DNA of 64,000 nucleotides from Flavobacterium shii (GTDB lineage: Bacteria; Bacteroidota; Bacteroidia; Flavobacteriales; Flavobacteriaceae), in NCBI RefSeq assembly GCF_025847235.1, contig NZ_JAOZEW010000022.1, positions 47,115 through 111,114 of the forward strand, written 5' to 3'. Made by a program: the position numbers and the translations under genes. Below the pieces are notes generated by a model. It was not told where the DNA came from and searched no databases. It saw only the letters and a program-made list of their open reading frames with translations. Position 1 is the first letter of the stretch; each line of letters starts with the position of its first letter. This document shows, piece after piece, positions 8,185 to 16,406 of the stretch.

Positions 8185-8604
8185 TTAACGTTCCACGTGG
8201 AACATTGAAATTTTTTCCTCTTCCTTAGAGCGCATTAAAGCTGCTTCACTTTCGGATTTATCCTTATATCCACAGTAATGTAATATCCCATGAGCCAATA
8301 CTCGCTTCAATTCATTCTCAAATGGAACGTTAAAATCCGTTGCGTTGTCACGAACTCTTTCAACAGAAACAAATATATCACCGTTTAGTTCGTTGCCAAC
8401 AGTATAATCAAAACTGATAATATCCGTAAGGGTATCATGATTAAGATACTCAACGTTTATTTTATGAAGGTATTCATCGTTACAAAATATATAACTTATC
8501 TCCCCTTCTTTTTTATTCTCTGAAAGAATTACAGCCGATAGCCACTCTTCAAACGCCACTTCGTTATCTAAAACAAAGTCTGTCTCGTAATTAAAATTGA
8601 TCAT
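8185..8604 (-). CDS. ybeY: Endoribonuclease YbeY (16S rRNA 3' maturation)
   Basis: 139 residues, UPF0054 family. The metal-binding motif reads HGILHYCGYKD near residues 111-121. The first two His are present, but the third ligand position, normally His in HGxLHLxGxDH, is Asp here; I believe this is a common Bacteroidota variant. The conserved DIISFDYTVG segment is near 60. YbeY processes the 16S rRNA end and takes part in ribosome quality control. The ATG overlaps the DUF4175 stop (ATGA), so the two are translationally coupled. Its final codons double as a parS site. Confidence 0.92.
   Translation of the reverse strand: MINFNYETDFVLDNEVAFEEWLSAVILSENKKEGEISYIFCNDEYLHKINVEYLNHDTLTDIISFDYTVGNELNGDIFVSVERVRDNATDFNVPFENELKRVLAHGILHYCGYKDKSESEAALMRSKEEEKISMFHVER
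8189..8204. promoter_or_regulatory. parS-like ParB binding site 6, inside ybeY
   Basis: CGTTCCACGTGGAACA differs from the perfect palindrome at one end base. It lies inside the last codons of ybeY and encodes the C-terminal residues MFHVER. Confidence 0.8.
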
Positions 8605-11600
8605 TTTGTATTAAAATATTCTTGAACCTTTTGATTAAAATTCGAGCGCAAAGGTAATGATTGTCTATTTAAAATCTCTATGCTATTTAAATAATCTGAT
8701 AATGACCTTGGCAACGCATTCGATTGATTATTAAATTCTTTTCTATTTGTTTCGGATTGTCGCTTGTTCTCCTGACCTTGTTCCTGAACAGCATTATTAA
8801 GTTTTAATAGTTCTTGTTGTATATTCAATATACGCTGCAAATTTTCATTCTTAAATCCTTTGTTTAATAATTGTTTTTCGAGTTGTTTCATTTGGTCAAA
8901 TGCATTTTGACCATTAGGACCAAGACCTTGTTTAGCTAATTCTTTTTGCAAAGCTTCTCTAAGCTGAACTTGTTCTTTATAAATTTCCATTATCTCCTGA
9001 GCATTTCCTTCTCCATCTTCTCCATTATCTCCATTTTCACCAGACTTTCCTTTACCACCAGACTTAGAATCTTTACCATTCTTACCTTCTTTTCCCCTAC
9101 CTTGCTCCTGACCTTTCTCCATTCCATCTTTCATTTTCTTACCTAGCCCTTCTTGCTTTTTCATAATGTCCGGCAATTGCATACCTTCTCCTTGACCTGG
9201 TTTAGGCTTACCTGAACTAGCACCCGACATAGACATTTGCATATTGCTTAATAAATCACTCAGGAAATCTGCCAGTTTATTAGCAGAAGAAACAGCATAC
9301 TGTTGATGAGAAACACCTTTGGGAATCTGGACATCGGTTAAAGTCTCCAAAGCTTTATCCATATTATATTGTACATTACCTATTTCTTTGGTAACATCTT
9401 CGGCTACTTTTGGGTTACGTAAAGACAGAGCAAACAAGCTATCATCAATATGTTTGAATTGCAACTTTAAGTTTTGCTGAATTTTTATATTCTTATTAAA
9501 CACAGAAGAACCAAGTTTAAGAGATTTAAACTGTAGCATAACTGCCTCCTCAGATAAAGAAAAAGCCAAGAGATTGTCAAGAATCTGACGTAACATCTTT
9601 ACATCTTCCTCTAGTTGTTCCTGCTCAGAACCTTCCATTCCCTCTTTCATTTTGGCTGCCATGTCTTTCATTTTTTTAGCAGCATTCTTCTGTTTAGGTT
9701 TAGCTCCAGCGCTATTATTCTTCTTTAACTCTTCAGATGCTTTTTGCAAATCGTTATCAATATCTTTTTCTTTACTAGCATCAGCAGGAATTTCCATTGG
9801 AGATTTCAATGACTTATTCTCCTCTTTTAAATCCTTTAAGTCTTGCTGAAGTTTATCAAATTCTTTATTAATCTCATCCTGCTTTTGAGAAGTATTCTCT
9901 TTGTCTTTATTAGAAAGCTGCTCTTGTTTATCTGCTAACTTATCTAGTTTATCTTTTAATTGTTCTGCCTTTTTAGATACATAATATCTCTTTGTAAGTT
10001 CAACTAATTGCTCTAGATTCTTCGATTGATTTTTAGAAATCTGTTTAAACTTATCTATCTTATCAAATAATTCTTCGCTCTTAATTTTATCGTTTAAATC
10101 TTTAAGTTCGTCCATCAACTTTTGATTTTTCTCTAAATCTTTATCAGCATTATCCAATCTCTTTTGTAAATCTTCGATGGTCTGATCTTTCTTTTCCGTC
10201 TTGAACTTATCCAAATTCTTATTCATCTTCTCTGCAAATTCTTTCATCATTTGGTCCTGTTGCTTCTGACGTTTGATGAAATCATTTACTTTTTGTTGGT
10301 CTTTAAACTCTAAATTATTCTTTTCCTTACCTACTTTTTGAAGCTTTTCTAATTCGGAAATTTGCTTATCCTGACTTTTTAAAGATTTAGATAAAGCATT
10401 AATATTACTATTTTGTTGTTCTAAGTCATGCTCATGTAATTCATCATTAGTAGCAACTCTATCTGAAAATACAGTTGACTTTGCACTCTTGAAATTATGC
10501 GGTGCATCGTTATCAAAAACTTCAAAATAATATTCATAAGATACACCTTGCTCAACAGGGAGGTTACTTGGGAAAGAAAAAACAAACTGATCGAAAACAT
10601 TGTTCTTAATGGCAATTGTTCCACGTTTGGCAGTGTTAGGTTTGTTGTGTTCGTAGTACACAACTTGTAGTTTCGACAATCCATAATCATCAGATAATTG
10701 TCCCAACATATAGTCCTTACCAAGCTTCAAACTATCGGGAGCAACACTTACACTGATTGTTGGGAACTGATCTTTGATAACTGAAAGCTGATAATTGAGT
10801 TTTTCGTAGTTTTTAACCTTATTATTAGATGTAAGAATTTGATATTCTGTATTTTGAGTTATATTTTTAGATAAAACAAAGCTGTTTTCTGCTTTAGCAA
10901 AAGGAATAGACGAACTTCCTTCTTTCCAATCAACATTTTGAGTCGATTTAGTATTCATTTTCCAAGTTACACGAGTACCTTCTGGTAAGATTGCATTACC
11001 CGTTCCACTAATAGTTTCATTCTTTTTATTTAAATAAGACGGAAAATTTAATTGCATTTCGAAGTTTGCAATAGACGGAACTGTAATAACTTTCAATTCA
11101 TATGAAGGAGAAGTAACAAGATTACCTTCTAAATAAAATTCAACATTAGTACTAGGTTTCTCAATCTTGAATTCGAAAACTCCAGGTTTAGTAGATTCCA
11201 TAAAATAACTTTCGTTATCAATATGAATCATAACATTCTCAGGAATTACTTTCCCTTCTGACTGAACTTGAAGAATGAAGTCTTTGTTTTGTTCTGTTTG
11301 TAAATTAGAATTTAAAACCACAAACTTAAAAGGAGCTGGTGGTAAGAAAGCAGCATTAAAGTGCACTACCCTATTCAAACTTTGAGAAAGAATATTGCTG
11401 TTTCCAGAAACATAAAAAACTAAAAAGAAAAGAATTGGTATTAATGCAAGAGGTAAATATTTCTTATTTGCATTAAGATTTATAGCATTACTAAAAGGAA
11501 TTGGTTGTAATGAATTTGCTTTTTGTTCTATCGAAGCCAACATCAATTCTGATCTATCGCCATTATTATCCTCAGCAGAAAGCTGCAAAAAGTTTGTTAG

Positions 11601-11921
11601 TTTATCATTTACATCAGTGAAATGATTACCAATAATAGCTGAAGCCTGATTGTAATCAATTCCTTTTTGAAGTTTGAATAGTTTAAAAACGGGAAACATT
11701 ATAAAACGAAATAACAGAAAAACTTCTACACATATAAAAGCACAGAATAATAGTGTTCTTCCTACTGGCTTTAACCAAAGAAAATATTCAATGAAAAGGG
11801 TAAATAAAAAGTATAATAAACCAAATCCAGTAAAAAGAAGCAAGCCTCGAATCAACTCATTGGTGTAATATTTCCTGATAAAATCCTCTAACTTTTGATA
11901 TATAAATGGAACTGTTTTCAA
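8601..11921 (-). CDS. DUF4175 family large membrane/coiled-coil protein
   Basis: 1106 residues. The N-terminus has two membrane helices (about 25-50 and 55-78) and a third near 150-168 (LPLALIPILFFLVFYVSG). Residues 190-480 are strand-rich and extracytoplasmic-looking. Residues 490-700 form long Lys/Glu/Gln/Asp-rich coiled coils, and 880-960 are low-complexity Gly/Lys/Glu (KPKPGQGEG, KGKSGENGDNGEDGEG). This matches the DUF4175 proteins of Bacteroidota, whose function is unknown; a stress or surface role is only speculative. It is the first gene of the operon with ybeY and mnmG, divergent from gltX. Confidence 0.85.
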   Translation of the reverse strand: MKTVPFIYQKLEDFIRKYYTNELIRGLLLFTGFGLLYFLFTLFIEYFLWLKPVGRTLLFCAFICVEVFLLFRFIMFPVFKLFKLQKGIDYNQASAIIGNHFTDVNDKLTNFLQLSAEDNNGDRSELMLASIEQKANSLQPIPFSNAINLNANKKYLPLALIPILFFLVFYVSGNSNILSQSLNRVVHFNAAFLPPAPFKFVVLNSNLQTEQNKDFILQVQSEGKVIPENVMIHIDNESYFMESTKPGVFEFKIEKPSTNVEFYLEGNLVTSPSYELKVITVPSIANFEMQLNFPSYLNKKNETISGTGNAILPEGTRVTWKMNTKSTQNVDWKEGSSSIPFAKAENSFVLSKNITQNTEYQILTSNNKVKNYEKLNYQLSVIKDQFPTISVSVAPDSLKLGKDYMLGQLSDDYGLSKLQVVYYEHNKPNTAKRGTIAIKNNVFDQFVFSFPSNLPVEQGVSYEYYFEVFDNDAPHNFKSAKSTVFSDRVATNDELHEHDLEQQNSNINALSKSLKSQDKQISELEKLQKVGKEKNNLEFKDQQKVNDFIKRQKQQDQMMKEFAEKMNKNLDKFKTEKKDQTIEDLQKRLDNADKDLEKNQKLMDELKDLNDKIKSEELFDKIDKFKQISKNQSKNLEQLVELTKRYYVSKKAEQLKDKLDKLADKQEQLSNKDKENTSQKQDEINKEFDKLQQDLKDLKEENKSLKSPMEIPADASKEKDIDNDLQKASEELKKNNSAGAKPKQKNAAKKMKDMAAKMKEGMEGSEQEQLEEDVKMLRQILDNLLAFSLSEEAVMLQFKSLKLGSSVFNKNIKIQQNLKLQFKHIDDSLFALSLRNPKVAEDVTKEIGNVQYNMDKALETLTDVQIPKGVSHQQYAVSSANKLADFLSDLLSNMQMSMSGASSGKPKPGQGEGMQLPDIMKKQEGLGKKMKDGMEKGQEQGRGKEGKNGKDSKSGGKGKSGENGDNGEDGEGNAQEIMEIYKEQVQLREALQKELAKQGLGPNGQNAFDQMKQLEKQLLNKGFKNENLQRILNIQQELLKLNNAVQEQGQENKRQSETNRKEFNNQSNALPRSLSDYLNSIEILNRQSLPLRSNFNQKVQEYFNTK

Positions 11922-12060
11922 AATAGTAATCTGTTTTACTTATAACCTATAAAAGTAGTAATTTTAATTAGATAATGATCAATTAGAAAATTAGTCAATT
12001 GAACTGCAAGCAACACATTATCACATTAAAACTCATTTTCAAATTCTCTAATTAGAATCG

Positions 12061-12068
12061 TATCTTTG
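12061..12068 (+). promoter_or_regulatory. -7 promoter element of gltX
   Basis: TATCTTTG matches TAnnTTTG and is 17 bases before the gltX ATG at 12086. A TTTTC stretch lies about 20 bases upstream in the -33 region. Confidence 0.65.
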
Positions 12069-12085
12069 CATCAAAATTTAAACAA

Positions 12086-13609
12086 ATGTCAAAGCAAGTT
12101 CGTGTGCGTTTTGCACCAAGTCCGACAGGACCATTACATATTGGTGGTGTTCGTACTGCCCTATTTAATTATTTATTTGCAAAAAAACATAACGGTGTTT
12201 TTTATCTTAGAATTGAAGATACTGACCAAACCCGTTTTGTTCCTGGTGCCGAAGAATATATCATGGAAGCATTAGAATGGTTAGGAATTTCTCCTGAAGA
12301 AACTGTAGGTAAAAATGAAAAATTTGGACCTTACCGTCAGAGTGATCGTAAAGAATTATACCTACAATATGCCGATCAATTGATCAATTCGGGATGGGCT
12401 TATTATGCATTTGATACCCCAGAATCATTAGATGCTCATAGAAAACAACACGAAGCCGAAGGAAAAACATTTATATACAATCATCATAATCGTGAAAAAC
12501 TAGATACTTCTCTAGTAATTTCTGCAGAAGAAACTGCTAAGAGAATTGCAAATGGTGAACATTATGTAATCCGTTTTAAAACTCCGGTTAACGAAACATT
12601 ACATTTACAAGATATTATTCGTGGTGAAGTTAAGTTTGAAACTAATCTTTTAGATGATAAAGTTTTGTTTAAAAGTGATGGTATGCCTACTTACCATTTG
12701 GCAAATATTGTAGATGACCATTTGATGGAAACATCTCATGTAATTCGTGGTGAAGAATGGTTACCATCTATGCCTTTACACGTTTTATTATACAGAGCTT
12801 TTGGTTGGGATGCTCCAGAATTTGCACATTTACCATTAATTTTAAAACCAATTGGTAACGGAAAATTATCTAAAAGAGATGGTGATAAACTTGGTTTCCC
12901 AGTATTCCCATTAGAGTGGAAAACAGAAGAAGGTGTTTCATCTGGTTACAGAGAAAAAGGATTTTTCCCAGAAGCAGTTATAAACTTCCTAGCTTTATTA
13001 GGTTGGAATGATGGAACTGACAAAGAAATCTTTTCTTTAGATGAATTAGTAGAAGCATTTGATTTGAACAGAGTTCATAAATCGGGAGCAAAATTTGATC
13101 CAGAAAAAAACAAATGGTTCAATCACCAACATTTGATAAAACAAAATAATGAAGATTTAGCCAAAGACTTCACTCCTATTTTAGTTGAAAAAGGATTCTC
13201 GTCCTTCGACTCCGCTCAGGATGACATAACGAAGCTTACAAAAATCGTTTCTTTGATAAAAGAACGTGCTCATTTTGTTTCTGAATTTTGGGAATTAAGT
13301 GATTTCTTTTTCCAGGCGCCAACATCTTATGATGAAAAAGCAAGCAAAAACTGGAAAGAAGAAACTCCAGCTTTAATGCAAGAACTAACATCTGTTCTAG
13401 AAAATATTGAAGATTTTACATCTGTAAATATTGAAACTATAGTAAAAGATTGGATGACAAAAAATGAAATCGGTATGGGTAAAGTAATGCAACCTTTCCG
13501 TTTGAGTTTAGTTGGAGCTCTCAAAGGTCCTCACCTATTTGACATTGTAGAAATCATTGGAAAAGAAGAAACAATCTCAAGAATTCAGAAAGCAATAGTG
13601 ACTTTATAA
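12086..13609 (+). CDS. gltX: Glutamate--tRNA ligase
   Basis: 507 residues. The class I HIGH-type motif is in FAPSPTGPLHIGGVRTAL (9-26) and the KMSKS-type motif is KLSKRDGDK near 264. It charges tRNA-Glu. The frame carries a short peptide, SSFDSAQDDI, at about residues 372-381, encoded by a DNA repeat (see the repeat entry) that seems to be an in-frame insertion in the anticodon-binding half. The start at 12086 fits the promoter spacing. A terminator follows. Confidence 0.97.
   Translation: MSKQVRVRFAPSPTGPLHIGGVRTALFNYLFAKKHNGVFYLRIEDTDQTRFVPGAEEYIMEALEWLGISPEETVGKNEKFGPYRQSDRKELYLQYADQLINSGWAYYAFDTPESLDAHRKQHEAEGKTFIYNHHNREKLDTSLVISAEETAKRIANGEHYVIRFKTPVNETLHLQDIIRGEVKFETNLLDDKVLFKSDGMPTYHLANIVDDHLMETSHVIRGEEWLPSMPLHVLLYRAFGWDAPEFAHLPLILKPIGNGKLSKRDGDKLGFPVFPLEWKTEEGVSSGYREKGFFPEAVINFLALLGWNDGTDKEIFSLDELVEAFDLNRVHKSGAKFDPEKNKWFNHQHLIKQNNEDLAKDFTPILVEKGFSSFDSAQDDITKLTKIVSLIKERAHFVSEFWELSDFFFQAPTSYDEKASKNWKEETPALMQELTSVLENIEDFTSVNIETIVKDWMTKNEIGMGKVMQPFRLSLVGALKGPHLFDIVEIIGKEETISRIQKAIVTL
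13200..13226 (+). repeat. Dispersed repeat inserted in frame in gltX
   Basis: The stretch that includes CCTTCGACTCCGCTCAGGAT and encodes SFDSAQDD is a short dispersed sequence that I recall from many Flavobacterium genes and spacers. A related sequence occurs in reverse orientation at 20709-20732. The family relationship is from memory, not searched. Confidence 0.55.
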
Positions 13610-13633
13610 ACAAATAAAGCCAACAATTATAAG

Positions 13634-13677
13634 AGCGTTAGGAAGACCAAAAACTGGGATTCTTAACGCTTTTTTAT
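13634..13677 (+). terminator. gltX terminator
   Basis: AGCGTTA pairs with TAACGCT across a loop with further partial pairing, then six T follow. It is 25 bases after the gltX stop. Confidence 0.7.
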
Positions 13678-13755
13678 TTTAATGAAAACATAACGTTTTA
13701 AAATGGAAGAAATTTCGTAATTTGACAATTAATATTTAAACTAAATTTATCTGTT

Positions 13756-14733
13756 ATGAACATTCCTTTTATTATCCTTATAATCTTCGGATTATTTATT
13801 TTCCTGTCCTCGTTCTTTACGGTGAAACAACAAACATCTGTAATTATAGAACGTTTTGGAAAATTTCTAAGTGTGAGAACTTCCGGTTTACAATTAAAAA
13901 TACCCATGATTGATAGAATTGCCGGACGTGTGAATCTTAAAATTCAACAGCTTGATGTGATCATTGAAACAAAAACTAAAGACAATGTTTTTGTAAAACT
14001 TAAAGTATCTGTACAATTTATGGTTATCAAAGAAACCGTTTATGATGCTTTCTATAAATTAGAATATCCACACGATCAAATTACTTCTTATGTATTTGAT
14101 GTTGTTCGTGCCGAAGTTCCGAAACTAAAATTGGATGATGTTTTTGAAAGAAAAGATGATATTGCAATTGCAGTAAAAAGAGAATTGAACGAAGCAATGA
14201 CAACTTATGGATATACAATTATCAATACATTGGTAACTGATATTGATCCAGATATCCAGGTAAAAAATGCGATGAACAGAATTAATGCTGCTGATAGAGA
14301 AAAAACTGTAGCAGAATTTGAGGCTGAAGCATCTAGAATTAGGATTGTTGCAAAAGCAAAAGCTGAAGCAGAAAGCAAGAGATTACAAGGTCAAGGTATT
14401 GCCGATCAAAGAAGAGAGATTGCAAGAGGTCTTGTAGAAAGTGTTGATGTGTTGAATAAAGTTGGAATTAATTCTCAAGAAGCTTCAGCATTAATTGTAG
14501 TTACTCAACATTATGATACACTACAAGCAATTGGTGCAGATGCAAATTCAAACTTAATTTTATTACCAAATTCGCCACAAGCAGGAAGCGATATGTTGAA
14601 TAATATGGTTGCATCTTTTAGTGCTTCAAATCAAGTTGGTGAAATGATGAAGAAAAACAATAAAAAGGTTAAACCAAAAACGGATATAAAACCAGATTAT
14701 GAAACTCCTGAAACTCCAGAAGCAACAGAATAA
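13756..14733 (+). CDS. SPFH/Band 7 domain membrane protein (stomatin-like)
   Basis: 325 residues. One N-terminal membrane helix (about 3-22, FIILIIFGLFIFLSSFF), then the SPFH domain from 25 to about 195 (VIIERFGKFLSVRTSGLQLK), then an Ala/Glu/Lys/Arg-rich coiled coil (AAD-REKTVAEFEAEASRIR, about 180-240), and a polar tail. This is the stomatin/paraslipin architecture, which forms oligomeric rings in membrane microdomains and often supports membrane proteases. No NfeD partner is adjacent. The tail is charged (KKNNKKVKPK). The specific function is unknown. Confidence 0.85.
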   Translation: MNIPFIILIIFGLFIFLSSFFTVKQQTSVIIERFGKFLSVRTSGLQLKIPMIDRIAGRVNLKIQQLDVIIETKTKDNVFVKLKVSVQFMVIKETVYDAFYKLEYPHDQITSYVFDVVRAEVPKLKLDDVFERKDDIAIAVKRELNEAMTTYGYTIINTLVTDIDPDIQVKNAMNRINAADREKTVAEFEAEASRIRIVAKAKAEAESKRLQGQGIADQRREIARGLVESVDVLNKVGINSQEASALIVVTQHYDTLQAIGADANSNLILLPNSPQAGSDMLNNMVASFSASNQVGEMMKKNNKKVKPKTDIKPDYETPETPEATE

Positions 14734-14750
14734 TCACAAAAATTCATATA

Positions 14751-14778
14751 AAAAAAGAGGCTAATGGCCTCTTTTTTT
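14751..14778. terminator. Bidirectional terminator between SPFH gene and DUF6327 gene
   Basis: A-tract, AGAGGC, TAATG loop, GCCTCT and T-tract form a two-way intrinsic terminator for the converging genes. It overlaps the last codons of the minus-strand gene. Confidence 0.85.
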
Positions 14779-15015
14779 GTTCATAAACCATCCTATTAAA
14801 TATGGAATGGCAGCTTGAATTATTTTCATATAAGAATTCGAAAGAATCGTTTTATAAGATCCCAAGAATCCGTTAATTATATTATGAGGCTCTAAAGACT
14901 CCTTGGTTTTTTGAACACTTAAAACTAATTTTTGATAATTAATTTGTTTCTCTATTTTCAAAATTTCCAATTCTCTATCAATTTGCGCGTATGATGAGTA
15001 CTTTTTAGTTTCCAT
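14761..15015 (-). CDS. Small DUF6327-like protein
   Basis: 84 residues. The N-terminal half is charged and helical (YSSYAQIDRELEILKIEKQ); the C-terminal half has one weakly hydrophobic segment (MKIIQAAIPYLIGWFMNKK, about 62-80). It resembles the small DUF6327 proteins that accompany holin-like and YtxH genes in Flavobacteria. It begins 4 bases after the holin-like gene stop, so it is the last gene of a three-gene operon. Function unknown; the membrane-tail pattern suggests an inner-membrane-associated partner of its neighbours. Confidence 0.7.
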   Translation of the reverse strand: METKKYSSYAQIDRELEILKIEKQINYQKLVLSVQKTKESLEPHNIINGFLGSYKTILSNSYMKIIQAAIPYLIGWFMNKKRGH

Positions 15016-15018
15016 AGT

Positions 15019-15369
15019 TTAGTCGTTAAAAAAGATATGTGAAAATTTACCTAGAATTGGGCCTTCAACTATTTTATCTCTTATAAAGAAAATAAGTATT
15101 GTCGCTATCAAATATAATCCAGCTACAATAAGAAAACCAAAAGTATAACTTCCTAATGCATTGCTAATTGCAAAAGCTGCAGCAAAAGATCCAAATAACA
15201 TGACCATACAGAAGCACAATGAAAGTAAAATGAATTTAAAAATTACTGTTGTAGATTTCATTGCTACTTTAAAACCCCACAGCTTATAATAAGCAAGATG
15301 ACTATCAACATAAGCTTTCGCCTGATCTTGGATATTTTCGGTATGTTCTTTTAATTCTTCAAAAGCCAT
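15019..15369 (-). CDS. Phage-holin-like membrane protein (DUF1469 type)
   Basis: 116 residues from the ATG at 15369 (MAFEELKEHTENI). A longer frame to 15480 exists, but its first 37 residues are not family-like. Two membrane helices are clear (about 42-64 and 72-95), preceded by an amphipathic helix with AKAYVDSHLAYYKLW. This is the holin superfamily III / YqjE pattern. In Bacteroidota these proteins are chromosomal envelope-stress proteins, not phage lysis genes, and no other phage gene is near. It sits between YtxH and DUF6327 genes. Confidence 0.8.
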   Translation of the reverse strand: MAFEELKEHTENIQDQAKAYVDSHLAYYKLWGFKVAMKSTTVIFKFILLSLCFCMVMLFGSFAAAFAISNALGSYTFGFLIVAGLYLIATILIFFIRDKIVEGPILGKFSHIFFND

Positions 15370-15515
15370 AATAACAATTTTAATTGATTTTAATAAAAAA
15401 TGCAAAGTACACAATGAAACCAAAGTATTGTAATTCTTAAAATTAATTAAAAATTTTGAAACAATAACAATAAAATTCAATGTGTACTTTGCTTAATGCC
15501 TTAAAATAAAGCTAT

Positions 15516-15845
15516 TTATTTATGAAGTTTCGCGTTCTGTGTTTTTAAGTCAGCCAATTTAGATTCAAGAAACGTAATTACTTCTTCGGTTTTATAACTC
15601 ATATTAGAAAGTAAATTTTCATAAGTTCCATCTAAATCTTCTTTCGCATTCAAAAACTTTTCACGTAATTCATCAGTCGAAGATTCTAATTTATGTTTTA
15701 AATGATGTTTTGCATCATCAATCCCATGTTTAATACGTCCTCTGGTTTTTGAACCTTTATCTGGTGCAAACAAAATTCCAATCCCTGCTCCTATCGCTGC
15801 ACCAGTAAGAAGTGCCAATATTGTGTTTCCTGTGTTGTTTGACAT
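15516..15845 (-). CDS. YtxH domain protein
   Basis: 109 residues. The Gly/Ala-rich membrane segment ALLTGAAIGAGIGILFAPDK (10-29) is the YtxH signature, followed by a long charged helix (KGSKTRGRIKHGIDDAKHHL and onward). Family members are general-stress proteins of unknown mechanism. It is the first gene of the YtxH / holin-like / DUF6327 operon. Confidence 0.85.
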   Translation of the reverse strand: MSNNTGNTILALLTGAAIGAGIGILFAPDKGSKTRGRIKHGIDDAKHHLKHKLESSTDELREKFLNAKEDLDGTYENLLSNMSYKTEEVITFLESKLADLKTQNAKLHK

Positions 15846-15926
15846 AACTATAAATTTTAAAAGTTAATAATAAAGGTAATCAAATTTGATAGATAAAATT
15901 CTGATTAATATATGTTTAATATAATT

Positions 15927-16406
15927 TTAATATATGTAAGCAACTGCCTGGTATTTTCCATCTGGTTTTTCGACAATAGAAACAAATGGATAACCATTAT
16001 CTGCAGACTTAGTTTTAATACGTCTTTCTGTTTGCTCTCTTAAAGCCAAAGGAGATTCTCCCTTAGTTTTTGTAGCCATTCCAGAAAAAATTTCAACTTC
16101 TTTGAGTCCAATAGTTTGGCTTGGTTTCAAAACTTTCACTGAACTATAATCCTTTTTATTCGAAACAATAATTTTGGGAGAAATAGATTCCGATTTTGAA
16201 CTTCCATTTTCGTTCAAAGAAGAAACAGCATATTTACTAATCGTAAATTGTTCCATACTTCCATTCAATGAATAATAAAGAAGATCATTATCTTGCTTTA
16301 TATAATTAACATCTAATTGTTCTCCATTATGTTTCACTATTTTATGAGTTTGCGAAAAAGCAAAACTTGTAAATAATATACCTAAGATTAAAAATTTAAT
16401 TTTCAT
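15927..16406 (-). CDS. Secreted hypothetical protein
   Basis: 159 residues with a clear Sec signal peptide (MKIKFLILGILFTSFAFSQ, cleavage likely after residue 18). The mature part begins THKIVKHNGEQLDVNYI, a strand-turn pattern seen in small Bacteroidota periplasmic proteins that describe a 'from parsed unit' style beta domain, but I do not recognise a family. The C-terminal segment is basic (REQTERRIKTK). Its upstream side is the 1.4-kb repeat block, and no partner gene is adjacent. Confidence 0.65.
   Translation of the reverse strand: MKIKFLILGILFTSFAFSQTHKIVKHNGEQLDVNYIKQDNDLLYYSLNGSMEQFTISKYAVSSLNENGSSKSESISPKIIVSNKKDYSSVKVLKPSQTIGLKEVEIFSGMATKTKGESPLALREQTERRIKTKSADNGYPFVSIVEKPDGKYQAVAYIY

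Noticed and set aside
15019..15369. Prophage remnant suggested by the holin-like gene
   Set aside because: The neighbours are YtxH and DUF6327 genes, a usual chromosomal set, and no other phage gene is near.
15370..15480. N-terminal extension of the holin-like gene
   Set aside because: The 37 extra residues do not resemble the family, and the start MAFEELKEHTENI is typical.
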